Positions 1 to 8,335 of a stretch of DNA of 64,000 nucleotides are shown here, one piece after another; the first letter of the stretch is position 1, and each line of letters opens with the position of its first letter. The position numbers and the translations under genes were made by a program. The notes beneath the pieces are model-generated. The model searched no databases. It was not told the origin of the DNA and was given only the letters and a program-made list of their open reading frames with translations. Location: assembly GCF_003574625.1 (NCBI RefSeq), contig NZ_QNUJ01000001.1, positions 558,001 through 622,000 of the forward strand. The letters are read 5' to 3'. The stretch comes from Shinella zoogloeoides (GTDB lineage Bacteria; Pseudomonadota; Alphaproteobacteria; Rhizobiales; Rhizobiaceae).

Positions 1-318
1 CCGGCGGCGGAGGCTCTCTCGCTCATCGAGCGGTCGCCCTTGCAGGCCTTCACGCCGCAGACGGTACACACGGTCGATGGGCTGGTCGAACGGCTCGATG
101 CCGCACGTAGTGCCGGTTATGCGACGACTTGGGGTGAGTTCTTTCCAGGCGATCTCTCGGTCGCTGCCGCGGTGATTGACCAGATCGGACGTCCTGTTGC
201 AGCGGTCAATATCGGTGTGTCCAACGCGCGCTACACGGCGGAAAAGGCGGAAGAGACATTCGCGCCTCTCGTCGTGGCAGCCGCGCGCTCGATCTCGCAG
301 GCCTCCTCTACCTTCTAA
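1..318 (+). CDS. IclR-family transcriptional regulator, C-terminal part (truncated by window edge)
   Basis: The open frame enters from the left edge and ends at TAA 316-318. The last ~105 residues match the end of an IclR effector-binding domain: a helix with L-x-x-A-R-x-x-G-Y, an acidic turn (E-F-x-P-G-D), then V-A-A-A-V-I-D-x-x-G-R-P-V-A-A-V-N-I-G, and a final helix with A-A-R-S-I-S. The DNA-binding half lies outside the window. A terminator follows, and then an operator-like inverted repeat in front of a catabolic operon, so this is the best candidate regulator of genes starting at 442. Family call is firm; effector and target are inferred from position. Confidence 0.82.
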   Translation, partial: PAAEALSLIERSPLQAFTPQTVHTVDGLVERLDAARSAGYATTWGEFFPGDLSVAAAVIDQIGRPVAAVNIGVSNARYTAEKAEETFAPLVVAAARSISQASSTF

Positions 319-340
319 CGTCTTCAATGCACGATTTTCG

Positions 341-374
341 AGCCTTCGCCGACCTGCCGGCGAGGGCTTTTTTG
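341..374 (+). terminator. Rho-independent terminator after the IclR gene
   Basis: AGCCTTCGCCG (341-351) pairs with CCGGCGAGGGCT around a short loop and is followed by a T-run (368-373). It lies 23 bases after the IclR stop and separates that gene from the next promoter. Confidence 0.8.
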
Positions 375-390
375 TGTCGTGAAAACCCCA

Positions 391-441
391 TTGACAATTT
401 CGTGTATTGAAATACGATACTCCGTATCGCAATACAATACG
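391..441 (+). promoter_or_regulatory. Promoter with overlapping 39-bp inverted repeat (operator candidate)
   Basis: TTGACA at 391-396 and TACGAT at 413-418, 16 bases apart, form a plausible sigma70 promoter. From 403 to 441 two 18-base arms are inverted around TCC (421-423). The inner arms CGATAC/GTATCG and outer GTATTG/CAATAC match exactly, 14 of 18 positions in all. The repeat covers the -10 region and start of transcription, as expected for a repressor or IclR-type site. Confidence 0.6.
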
Positions 442-1224
442 ATGGATCACATGACAAATTTCATTTTGACAGAGCAGCGCGGCTCTTGCCGCGTGATCAC
501 GCTGAATCGCCCTGAGGTTCTCAATGCCTGGCATTCCCACATGCGCCTTGACCTCATGGCTGCGCTGGAATCCGCCGAAGAGGACGCCGCCGTCGGTGCG
601 ATCATCATGACCGGGGCAGGCGAACGCGCCTTTGGTGCCGGGCAGGATCTCAACGAGACCAAGACCTTCGACCCCGACCGCGCGGAGCTCTGGATCGGCG
701 AATGGGAGCGGCTCTACGATCGGATACGCAGCCTCTCCAAGCCGTTGATCATGGCGCTGAACGGCCTGGCTGCAGGCTCGGCTTTCCAGGTGACCTTGCT
801 CGGCGATTTCCGCATCGGCCATGACGGCGTGAAGATGGGGCAGCCGGAGATCAATTCCGGGATCGCGAGCACGACTGGTCCATGGATCATGATGGAGATG
901 ATCGGGCTTGCGCGCACCACCGACCTGACCCTCAGCGGTCGCATGATGGAGGCGGCGGAATGCGTCGCCATCGGCCTCATCAACCGGATCGTCCCGCGCG
1001 TGGAGGTGCTGGAAGCATCATTGGCGCTCGGCGAACAGCTTGCCGCCAAGCCGAGGCTTGCCATGAAGCTCAACAAGCAGCGTTTCCGTGAAGTCACCGA
1101 GGTCCGTTTCCGCGACGCGCTTGCAGCCGGCGTGCGCAACCAGCGCATCGCCTATGGCGACGGCGAGCCCAACCGCATGATGGAACAGTTTTTCGCCGCC
1201 AAATCAAAGGCGAAGTCCGGCTGA
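442..1224 (+). CDS. Enoyl-CoA hydratase/isomerase (crotonase) family protein
   Basis: A 260-residue crotonase, the usual family length. Both oxyanion-hole segments are visible: the A-F-G-A-G-x-D-L region near residues 63-70 and the L-A-A-G-S-A-F segment near 109-115. The later G-Q-P-E-I-N-S-G-I stretch (133-141) occupies the catalytic Glu region. The frame is open upstream to 379, but that part overlaps the promoter and operator, so ATG 442 (or 451) is preferred. It is the first gene of a long catabolic operon and is followed 29 bases later by an acyl-CoA ligase. Together they suggest CoA activation followed by hydration or isomerisation of an acyl chain. The true substrate is unknown. Confidence 0.85.
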   Translation: MDHMTNFILTEQRGSCRVITLNRPEVLNAWHSHMRLDLMAALESAEEDAAVGAIIMTGAGERAFGAGQDLNETKTFDPDRAELWIGEWERLYDRIRSLSKPLIMALNGLAAGSAFQVTLLGDFRIGHDGVKMGQPEINSGIASTTGPWIMMEMIGLARTTDLTLSGRMMEAAECVAIGLINRIVPRVEVLEASLALGEQLAAKPRLAMKLNKQRFREVTEVRFRDALAAGVRNQRIAYGDGEPNRMMEQFFAAKSKAKSG

Positions 1225-1253
1225 ACCGCATTGCAGTCCGCTTTTCAAGATCA

Positions 1254-2801
1254 ATGATTTTTCAGGACTATAGTGTGGAAGACCAAGGTTTCATTTCTCG
1301 CCTGCCGGCTCGGGCCGCCGCTTCGCCCGATGCCATCTATTCGACGTTCGACGGCGAACCGATCACCTTTGCCGCTCTTCATTCCAAATCGGACAATGTC
1401 GCGGTCGCGCTTCGTCGCCTCGGCGTCGAGAAGGGCGATCGCGTGGCGCTGATGCTGCGCAACAGCCCCGACAGCCTCGCCGTGCTGTTCGCCATCGCCA
1501 AGTGCGGCGCCGTCTGGGTGCCAGTGAATGTGCAGCTGCGTGGCGACGGGTTGAGATACATTCTGGAACATTGCGATCCGCGCGTCGTCTTCGCCGATCG
1601 TGATCTCTTTCCGAATATCTCGGAATGCGGTGCCGACATCTCGGCGTTCCGGCTCATCGCAGAGGCAGGCGACACGGAATCGCTCGACCGGCTTGCCAAC
1701 GGCGATCACGTTTTCGCCGAGCCGCTGCCGGCAGCCGATGACCTCTTTGCGCTGAATTACACGTCCGGCACGACCGGCCGCCCGAAGGGGGTGCGCGTCA
1801 CCCATCGCATGTTACGCTATGCGGCGGAGGGCGCGATGCTCTGCTCGGATGCGCGCGATGGCGATGTCTTCTTCGTCTGGGAGCCGCTTTATCACATCGG
1901 CGGCGCGCAGCTTATCCCGATCCCGTTGCTGCGCGACGTCAAACTGTCCATGGTGCAGCGCTTCAGCGCCAGTCGTTTCTGGGATCAGGTGCGCGACTGC
2001 GGCGCGACGCAGATCCACTATCTCGGTGGTGTGTTGCAGATCCTCCTCAAGCAGCCAGAGAGTGCGCGCGATCGTGACCACAAGGTTCGCGCCGCCTGGG
2101 GCGGTGGTTGTCCGCGCGATATCTGGCGCGCCTTCGAGGAGCGCTTCGGCACGCCACTGCGCGAATGCTACGGCATGACGGAATCCTCCAGCATCACCAC
2201 ATTCAACGCGGCCGGCGTACTCGGTTCCGTCGGCACGCCTGTGCCTTGGCTTTCCGTCGAGATTCTCGACGAACAGGGTGCGCCCGTAGCGGCGGGCGTG
2301 CATGGCGAGATCGTCGTCCATCCGCGTCAGGCGGGCGCGGTCTTCGCCGGCTATTTCCGCAATGAAGAGGCGACAGCCAAGGCGCTCCGGCCGGACGGTT
2401 TCCACACCGGCGACCTTGGCATGATCGATGCGGACGGCAACCTCTTTTTCCTCGGCCGGCTGACGGACAGCGTTCGGGTGAAGGGCGAGAACGTTTCGGC
2501 GTTCGAGGTGGAGCACGTCGCCGGCAGTCATCCGATGGTTGAAGACTGTGCGCTGATCGGCGTCAAGGCCGAAGTCGGCGAACAGGAGATCAAGCTGTTT
2601 ATCAAGCCCAAGGAAGGGGCGGCCATCGACTATCCGGCTTTCTCCGATTGGCTTGCTCATCGTCTGGCGCCGTTCCAGAACCCGCGCTACCTCACCGTGG
2701 TCGAGGAGTTCGAGCGCACGCCAAGCCAGCGCATCATGAAGCACCGACTGCCCGTATCCGTCGAAGGCAGCTGGGACAGGCAGCAACGCACCGGCCGATG
2801 A
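1254..2801 (+). CDS. AMP-forming acyl-CoA synthetase/ligase (ANL superfamily)
   Basis: A 515-residue ANL enzyme that adenylates a carboxylic acid and transfers it to CoA. The P-loop-like core Y-T-S-G-T-T-G-R-P-K-G-V lies near residues 168-179. The Y-G-M-T-E-S motif follows near 306. D-G-F-H-T-G-D-L-G is near 380 and the hinge region G-R-L-T-D-S-V-R-V-K-G near 400. A C-terminal lysine in S-Q-R-I-M-K near 496 fits the catalytic lysine. The N-terminal region resembles carnitine/crotonobetaine-type ligases, but substrate cannot be read from sequence alone. Its position between a crotonase and two dehydrogenases supports stepwise breakdown of an imported acid or alcohol. Confidence 0.85.
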   Translation: MIFQDYSVEDQGFISRLPARAAASPDAIYSTFDGEPITFAALHSKSDNVAVALRRLGVEKGDRVALMLRNSPDSLAVLFAIAKCGAVWVPVNVQLRGDGLRYILEHCDPRVVFADRDLFPNISECGADISAFRLIAEAGDTESLDRLANGDHVFAEPLPAADDLFALNYTSGTTGRPKGVRVTHRMLRYAAEGAMLCSDARDGDVFFVWEPLYHIGGAQLIPIPLLRDVKLSMVQRFSASRFWDQVRDCGATQIHYLGGVLQILLKQPESARDRDHKVRAAWGGGCPRDIWRAFEERFGTPLRECYGMTESSSITTFNAAGVLGSVGTPVPWLSVEILDEQGAPVAAGVHGEIVVHPRQAGAVFAGYFRNEEATAKALRPDGFHTGDLGMIDADGNLFFLGRLTDSVRVKGENVSAFEVEHVAGSHPMVEDCALIGVKAEVGEQEIKLFIKPKEGAAIDYPAFSDWLAHRLAPFQNPRYLTVVEEFERTPSQRIMKHRLPVSVEGSWDRQQRTGR

Positions 2802-2853
2802 GGTCCGGTCCCGATACGCCCACAACCGCATACCCCAAGGGGAGACAGTCAGA

Positions 2854-3957
2854 ATGAAGGCCGCCGTTCTCTACACGTTCAACGAAGACCTCGTCATCGA
2901 GGATGTGCCGATCGCTAATCCCGGCGATCGAGAGGTGCTGGTGCGCATCATCGCGACCGGCGTCTGCCACAGCGATCTCAGCGCCGCAAAGGGCAAGTCG
3001 CGCCCCAGCCTGCCTGTCATCCTTGGCCATGAAGCGGCCGGCATTGTCGAGCGCATCGGTTCGGCAGTGTCGAAGGTGAAGAAGGGCGACCACGTCATTC
3101 TCTCCTGGGCGCCCAACTGCGGCGAATGCTTCTACTGCCACAAGCGCCTGCCGACTATGTGCGACACCTATGGTGACGCTGCGGGCGGCAACACGCTCTG
3201 GAACGGTGCCCGCCGGCTCGGCAGTGCGCAAAAGCCGGTCAATCATTTCACCTGCGTGTCGAGTTTTGCAGAGCTCGCGGTCGTGCCGGAAGCGGGCTGC
3301 TCCAAGATCGAGCACGACATTCCCTTTGAGGTCGCAGCCCTCGTCGGTTGCGCGGTAACGACGGGTTTCGGCGCGGTGGTGAACGATGCGCGCGTCGAGC
3401 CCGGCGAGATTGTCGGTGTCATCGGTATCGGTGGTGTGGGCATCAATGCCATCCATGCGGCGTCCATCGCTGGAGCCGAAGCGGTCGTCGCCATCGATAT
3501 CAATCCGGAAAAGGAAGCGGTCGCCCGTTCGTTCGGCGCGACGCACTTTCTGAATTCCGCAACGCAGGATGTCACCGCGGAACTGAAGGCGCTGAGCCGC
3601 GGCCGCGGACCCGACAGCATCATCGATTGCACCGGGCGGCCCGCGGCAATCGCACTTGCCTATGACAGCGTCCGGCTCGGCGGTTCAGTGATTTCCGTGG
3701 GCATCGCCGCCAAGGGCGAGATGGTCTCGCTGCCGGCCTCGACTTTGCCGAATACCCAGAAGCGCATCATCGGCAGCAACTATGGCGGCGGGGTTCCCGA
3801 GCGTGATTTCGAACGCATCCTCGGCCTCTACCGGGCCGGCCGTTTCGACCTGGATCGCCAGGTCGGTGCGCGCGTGCCGCTGGAGCAGATCAATGAGGCC
3901 TTCCGCTGGCTGGAGCAAGGCGTTCTTGCCCGCACGCTCGTGTGCTTCGACCGATGA
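2854..3957 (+). CDS. Zinc-dependent medium-chain alcohol dehydrogenase
   Basis: A 367-residue zinc MDR enzyme that would oxidise an alcohol with NAD(P)+. Catalytic zinc ligands are visible as C38 (G-V-C-H-S-D) and H59-E60 (G-H-E-A-A-G). The structural zinc site has C89, C92, C95 and C103. The Rossmann motif G-I-G-G-V-G lies near residue 191-196. A good Shine-Dalgarno (AAGGGGAGA) precedes ATG 2854. The gene sits 14 bases before an aldehyde dehydrogenase, so the two probably act in sequence alcohol to aldehyde to acid. Class resembles AdhC/AdhB-type enzymes; no substrate can be assigned. Confidence 0.88.
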   Translation: MKAAVLYTFNEDLVIEDVPIANPGDREVLVRIIATGVCHSDLSAAKGKSRPSLPVILGHEAAGIVERIGSAVSKVKKGDHVILSWAPNCGECFYCHKRLPTMCDTYGDAAGGNTLWNGARRLGSAQKPVNHFTCVSSFAELAVVPEAGCSKIEHDIPFEVAALVGCAVTTGFGAVVNDARVEPGEIVGVIGIGGVGINAIHAASIAGAEAVVAIDINPEKEAVARSFGATHFLNSATQDVTAELKALSRGRGPDSIIDCTGRPAAIALAYDSVRLGGSVISVGIAAKGEMVSLPASTLPNTQKRIIGSNYGGGVPERDFERILGLYRAGRFDLDRQVGARVPLEQINEAFRWLEQGVLARTLVCFDR

Positions 3958-3970
3958 CTGACGAAATCCA

Positions 3971-5416
3971 ATGAGACAGAACATGTATCCTGATACCCAA
4001 CTCTTCATCGCCGGCGAATGGACGAACGGCTCAGACGGTGAAACGCTCGCGGTTCTCAATCCGGCGACCGGCGGCGAAATCGGCCGTGTCGCGAAAGCGA
4101 CCACCCGCGACATGGATCGTGCGCTCGCAGCCGCTGCCAAAGCCTTCGAACAGTGGCGCAAGACGACGGCACGCGACCGCGCAAAACTGCTCCATGCGGC
4201 CGCCGACAAGCTGCGTGCCCGTATCGATGATATCGCGCCCGTCCTGACCATGGAACAGGGCAAGCCGCTTGCCGAAGCCCGGTCGGAACTGCGCAACGCC
4301 GATGATGTCATCCGATGGTTCGCGGAAGAGGCCATCCGCTCCTACGGCCGCATCATCCCGGCGCGCAAGCCCGGCGTGCAGCAGATGGTCATGAAGGAGC
4401 CGATCGGCGTGGTCGCTGCGTTCACGCCCTGGAACTATCCGGTCGCCCAGGCGATCCGCAAGATTTGCGCGGCTCTTGCCGCCGGCTGCACGGTCATCCT
4501 GAAGGCCGCCGAAGAGGCGCCGGCCTCCTGCGCAGCCATGGTTCGCGCCTTTGCCGATGCCGGTTTCCCTGATGGCGCGATCAACCTTCTCTACGGCACA
4601 CCTTCGGAAATTTCCGAGTATCTCATTCCGCATCCGGTGATCCGCAAGGTGTCCTTCACCGGTTCGACGCCGGTCGGCAAACATCTGACCGCGGTCGCCG
4701 GCGCCCACATGAAGCGGGTGACGATGGAGCTGGGCGGCCATGCGCCGTACATCGTCTGCGCCGATGCGGACCTTTCGTCCGCGGTTTCGATGCTGGCCGG
4801 CCACAAGTTCCACAATGCGGGCCAGGTCTGCATCGCGCCGACGCGCGTGCTGGTGGAAGAGCCTGTCTTCGACACTGTCCTCGAAGACTTCGTCACCGCG
4901 GCGAAGGCCGTGAAGGTGGGAGATGGTCTTTCCGACGGTATCGACATGGGGCCGATGGCGAATGCCCGCCGCCTCGACGCGATGGACCGACTGATCGGCG
5001 ACGCGGTCGCCAAGGGCGGCCGCCTGCTGACTGGCGGCAACCGCATCGGCAATGCCGGCTTCTTCTTCGAGCCGACGGTGCTGGCCGACGTGCCGCAGGA
5101 CGCCGCGATCATGAACGAGGAGCCGTTTGGGCCTGTCGCGGTCGTCAACCGTTTCGCGGCGGTGGATGCGGCAATTGCCGAGGCGAACCGGTTGCCGTTC
5201 GGCTTGGCCGCCTATGCCTTCACGCGGTCCCAGAGACACGCGCAGCGTTTCGCCGAAGACATCGAAACGGGCATGCTTTCGATCAACGATTACGGCCTTG
5301 CCTATGCGGAGGTTCCCTTCAACGGCGTGAAGGATTCCGGGTACGGCTCCGAGGGCGGGCCTGAGGCACTTGAGACATTCCAGACGATCAAGTTCGTTTC
5401 ACAGACGAATTTGTGA
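3971..5416 (+). CDS. NAD(P)-dependent aldehyde dehydrogenase (succinate-semialdehyde type)
   Basis: A 481-residue aldehyde dehydrogenase. E253 in M-E-L-G-G and C287 in N-A-G-Q-V-C are the catalytic pair. F-T-P-W-N-Y-P-V near 151-158 and S-F-T-G-S-T near 228-233 bind cofactor. Overall pattern is closest to the succinate-semialdehyde/aldehyde dehydrogenase group. It follows the alcohol dehydrogenase closely and is the last gene before an AT-rich gap with an inverted repeat (5424-5449), so it may end the first transcript. ATG 3983 is a possible alternative start. Confidence 0.88.
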   Translation: MRQNMYPDTQLFIAGEWTNGSDGETLAVLNPATGGEIGRVAKATTRDMDRALAAAAKAFEQWRKTTARDRAKLLHAAADKLRARIDDIAPVLTMEQGKPLAEARSELRNADDVIRWFAEEAIRSYGRIIPARKPGVQQMVMKEPIGVVAAFTPWNYPVAQAIRKICAALAAGCTVILKAAEEAPASCAAMVRAFADAGFPDGAINLLYGTPSEISEYLIPHPVIRKVSFTGSTPVGKHLTAVAGAHMKRVTMELGGHAPYIVCADADLSSAVSMLAGHKFHNAGQVCIAPTRVLVEEPVFDTVLEDFVTAAKAVKVGDGLSDGIDMGPMANARRLDAMDRLIGDAVAKGGRLLTGGNRIGNAGFFFEPTVLADVPQDAAIMNEEPFGPVAVVNRFAAVDAAIAEANRLPFGLAAYAFTRSQRHAQRFAEDIETGMLSINDYGLAYAEVPFNGVKDSGYGSEGGPEALETFQTIKFVSQTNL

Positions 5417-5423
5417 AAATCAC

Positions 5424-5449
5424 AAAAATGAAATCTTGACTTCATTTTT
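5424..5449. promoter_or_regulatory. AT-rich inverted repeat, operator/promoter candidate
   Basis: AAAAATGAA (5424-5432) and TTCATTTTT (5441-5449) are perfect 9-base arms around ATCTTGAC. A TTGACT -35-like hexamer (5436-5441) starts in the spacer. The site lies 55 bases before the decarboxylase-like gene and is much richer in A+T than its surroundings, so an internal regulated promoter is likely. Confidence 0.45.
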
Positions 5450-5503
5450 TCATTAGTGTGAATTTCGTTCTGAAGTGAACACACAGGAAAGACCCTCTCT
5501 GCC

Positions 5504-6199
5504 ATGTCCCAGAACGCCTATGCCCTCCCGCAGCGCGCGCCCCTCTATCAGGCGCCGCCGTTCGATTACAAAGCCTTCAGCAAGGTCAGCGTGTTCTGCC
5601 GCGTTGACGAGGCGGCGATCCGCGCGGCTTTGCCGGCGCAGTTCGACGTCCGGGGCGACGTTATCGAATTCTTCATCATGGACGTGCCGGCCGGCGGCGC
5701 GCTCGGGTCCTATGCGGAAGGCGGCATCGTGGTGCCGATGAGCTACCAGGGTCGCCCGGGCGGTCACGTGCTGTACGAGATCGTCACCAATGATGACTCC
5801 ATGGCGGTCGGCCGCGAGGTCTGGGGTTATCCGAAGAAAATGGGCGAAGTCGAGTGGAAGGCGAGCGAAACGGCAGTCACGGCCAAGCTCTCGCGCCGCG
5901 GCACGTCGTTGATCGAGATCGACTTCAAGGCTGATGGTCCGGCCTTCGAGAAGCCGGCTCTACACCCGCGTTTCCAGACCCGTATCATTCCGTCGCCGGA
6001 AAATGCGGCCGTCGAGACGCAGATCATCGAAAACTCGCTCGGTCAGTCCGAAACGCTCCGTCATGCCCTCGGCAGGGCCGAGATCAAGATCGGTGGCAGC
6101 GCCAGCGATCCGTTCTCCGACTTCCAGATTCGCGAGATCGTCGGTGCGGAAATGATCGTCGCCAACTTCGTCCTCGGCTTCGGCAAGATCGTCGGCTGA
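5504..6199 (+). CDS. Acetoacetate decarboxylase family protein
   Basis: A 231-residue member of the acetoacetate decarboxylase fold. R-E-V-W-G-Y-P-K-K (104-112) carries the Schiff-base lysine and its neighbouring lysine, and the preceding R-E pair matches the active-site arginine/glutamate of the classical enzyme. Members decarboxylate beta-keto acids, or in other clades act as hydratase/aldolase-type enzymes. Here it follows an alcohol/aldehyde oxidation module and precedes an SDR, so it may handle a beta-keto or pyruvoyl-type intermediate. The promoter region before it suggests a second transcript covering this gene, the SDR and the ABC importer. Exact reaction is unknown. Confidence 0.8.
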   Translation: MSQNAYALPQRAPLYQAPPFDYKAFSKVSVFCRVDEAAIRAALPAQFDVRGDVIEFFIMDVPAGGALGSYAEGGIVVPMSYQGRPGGHVLYEIVTNDDSMAVGREVWGYPKKMGEVEWKASETAVTAKLSRRGTSLIEIDFKADGPAFEKPALHPRFQTRIIPSPENAAVETQIIENSLGQSETLRHALGRAEIKIGGSASDPFSDFQIREIVGAEMIVANFVLGFGKIVG

Positions 6200-6226
6200 A
6201 AACGAGCTGAACAGGGAACCGTACAC

Positions 6227-7015
6227 ATGATGTGTGCAAATGCGCCCGAAAAGATGTTCAGGCTCGATGAAAAGCGGGTCTTCATCACCGGTGGCGGTGG
6301 TGGCATCGGTCGCGCTGCGGCGCTGATGTTCGCTGCTTTCGGGGCGCATGTGGTGGTTCTCGATCGGGATCGGCCGGCGGCGGAAGCCGTTTGCCGGGAG
6401 GTGCAGGAGGCTGGCGGTGCGGCGACAGCCTTCGCCCTCGACGTTACCGATGAGGGCGATGTTCTGGCTGTCTTCGCCGCGGCGGAGCAGGAGGCAGGCG
6501 GTCTCGACATTCTGGTCAACAATGCGGGCATCTCGATCCGACGACCATCGATCGAGCTTGCGATCGAAGATTGGAACAGCGTCGTCTCGGTCAATTTGAC
6601 GGGCATGTTCTTGTGCTCGCGGACGGCTGCCCGCTCCTGGATCGCTCGGGGCATGCCCGGCGTGGTGATCAACACGGCCTCGATCATGAGCTATTCGGGT
6701 GGTGGCCTCCATCCGAACCTCTCGTATCAATCGACCAAGGCCGGCGTGGTGAACCTCACCCGGACGCTGGCCGTCGAATGGGCCGATCACGACATTCGCG
6801 TCAACGCGGTGGCGCCGACCTGGGTTCGCACGCCTCTGATCGATCATTTGATGGCCGACGGATCGCAGATGGAAAAGATCCGCAGCCTGACGCCACTGAA
6901 GCGCCTGGCCGAACCGGACGAGGTGGCCTCCGCCATGATTTTTCTGGCCGGACCGGCCTCGGCAATGACTACCGGCCACGTGCTGGCGGTTGACGGTGGT
7001 TATCTCGCGAAATGA
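6227..7015 (+). CDS. Short-chain dehydrogenase/reductase (SDR)
   Basis: A 262-residue classical SDR. The cofactor loop T-G-G-G-G-G-I-G is at 21-28, the N-N-A-G motif at 98-101 and the catalytic pair Y167/K171 in Y-Q-S-T-K, with serine near 152. D46 after the second strand suggests NAD+ preference. It follows the decarboxylase-like gene by 27 bases and is the first of three SDRs in this cluster. Such enzymes oxidise a hydroxy intermediate; the substrate is not recognisable. Confidence 0.85.
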   Translation: MMCANAPEKMFRLDEKRVFITGGGGGIGRAAALMFAAFGAHVVVLDRDRPAAEAVCREVQEAGGAATAFALDVTDEGDVLAVFAAAEQEAGGLDILVNNAGISIRRPSIELAIEDWNSVVSVNLTGMFLCSRTAARSWIARGMPGVVINTASIMSYSGGGLHPNLSYQSTKAGVVNLTRTLAVEWADHDIRVNAVAPTWVRTPLIDHLMADGSQMEKIRSLTPLKRLAEPDEVASAMIFLAGPASAMTTGHVLAVDGGYLAK

Positions 7016-7148
7016 GGAAGGGAAGGGAAACTTCAGGTAGTCGCGTGCCTGGTCACTTCTGTGAAGAATGTGCCGAATAATTTCATGCGTGCGTTGCCCG
7101 GACGGGAGTTCCGTGCGACGAATCTCAACGAGCAAAAGGGGAACCAAA

Positions 7149-8267
7149 ATGAACAGAACCCATATACTTCTTTCTGCCGCAGCACTCCTCTTCGCCTCCG
7201 GTGCCATGCCGGTGCTGGCAGATGACATCGTGCTGGGTGGCAGTGCGCCGATGTCCGGCGCACAGGCCGAGTTCGGCCAGTCGCAGATCGACGGCGCCCA
7301 GCTCTATTTCGACCAGCTCAACGAGAAGGGCGGCATCAAGGGCAACAAGGTGGTCTTCCGCCCGCTCGATGATCGCGCCGACCCGCGTCAGGGAACGCTC
7401 GTTGCCCAGCAGTTCTGCGACGACAGCGCCGTCATCGGCGTCATCGGCCACATGAACAGCGGCGTCACCATGCCTGCCCTCGATATCTACTCGGAATGCG
7501 GCATGCCGCAGGTCGTCCCCGCGACCAACCCGGAACTCATGCGCATGGGCTTTAAGACCGTTGTGCGCCCCGTCGCAAACGACTTCGTGCAGGGCGCATT
7601 GCCGGCGAAATATGTGACGGAGAAGCTCGGCCTGAAGAATGCCGTGCTCGTGCATGACAAGACCGTCTTCGGCCAGGGCATCGCGGGCGTCTTCAAGGAC
7701 AATTTCGAGGCCGGCGGCGGCAAAATCTCCGGTACCTTCGGCACGAACCCCGAGGACGTCGATTTCTCGGCGCTGATCGCCTCCATCAAGCTGGAAAACC
7801 CCGATGTCGTCTATATGGGCGCCGGCATGCCGCAGCTTGCCCTGTTCCTCAAGCAGATGCGCGAGCAGGGCCTGAAGGCCCAGTTCATCGGCCCGGATAT
7901 CGGTTTTACCGTCGATTTCATCACACAGGTCGGTGCAGCGTCCGCTGAGGGTGCGCTCATGACCTTCCAGCTTCCGCCCTACGATTCCTCGCCGGAACTG
8001 AAGGACTTCTCCGACCGCCACCAGGCCCGCTTCGGCCGTGCACCCGGTCCCTATGCCTCGCTCGGCTTCGCCAATGCGCAGGTGATGGCCGCCGCGGTGG
8101 AAAAGGCTGAAAGCCTGGACCGCACGGGCGTTCTCGCGCAGTTGCATGGCGTGACGGTAGAGACATTGCTCGGCCCGGTCGCTTTCGATGAGAATGGTGA
8201 AAACACCACCGCGCCGATGTACCTCTACGTCGTCAAGGACGGCAAGTTCGAACTGATCAAGCAGTAA
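7149..8267 (+). CDS. ABC transporter substrate-binding protein, branched-chain amino acid (Leu/Ile/Val) type
   Basis: A 372-residue periplasmic binding protein of the type I (LivJ-like) fold. A signal peptide covers about residues 1-24 (positive start, hydrophobic core, A-x-A cleavage near V-L-A-D). The mature part opens D-I-V-L-G-G-S-A-P-M-S-G, typical of the family. The open frame extends upstream to 7068, but ATG 7149 is chosen because it begins the signal peptide and has AAAAGGGG upstream. It heads a five-gene importer. Such systems also carry aromatic acids, amides and other small carboxylates, so the ligand may be the substrate of the flanking catabolic genes. Confidence 0.87.
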   Translation: MNRTHILLSAAALLFASGAMPVLADDIVLGGSAPMSGAQAEFGQSQIDGAQLYFDQLNEKGGIKGNKVVFRPLDDRADPRQGTLVAQQFCDDSAVIGVIGHMNSGVTMPALDIYSECGMPQVVPATNPELMRMGFKTVVRPVANDFVQGALPAKYVTEKLGLKNAVLVHDKTVFGQGIAGVFKDNFEAGGGKISGTFGTNPEDVDFSALIASIKLENPDVVYMGAGMPQLALFLKQMREQGLKAQFIGPDIGFTVDFITQVGAASAEGALMTFQLPPYDSSPELKDFSDRHQARFGRAPGPYASLGFANAQVMAAAVEKAESLDRTGVLAQLHGVTVETLLGPVAFDENGENTTAPMYLYVVKDGKFELIKQ

Positions 8268-8289
8268 TCAGCTGGACATTTGTTCAACG

Positions 8290-8314
8290 GGGCCGGCGCA
8301 GTCCGTGCCGGCCC
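8290..8314 (+). other. Stem-loop between binding-protein and permease genes
   Basis: GGGCCGGC (8290-8297) pairs with GCCGGCCC (8307-8314) around a 9-base loop. There is no long T-run, so partial termination or 3'-end protection of the binding-protein mRNA is more likely than full termination. Confidence 0.6.
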
Positions 8315-8335
8315 GTCGTCATAGAGGCGATCCCC

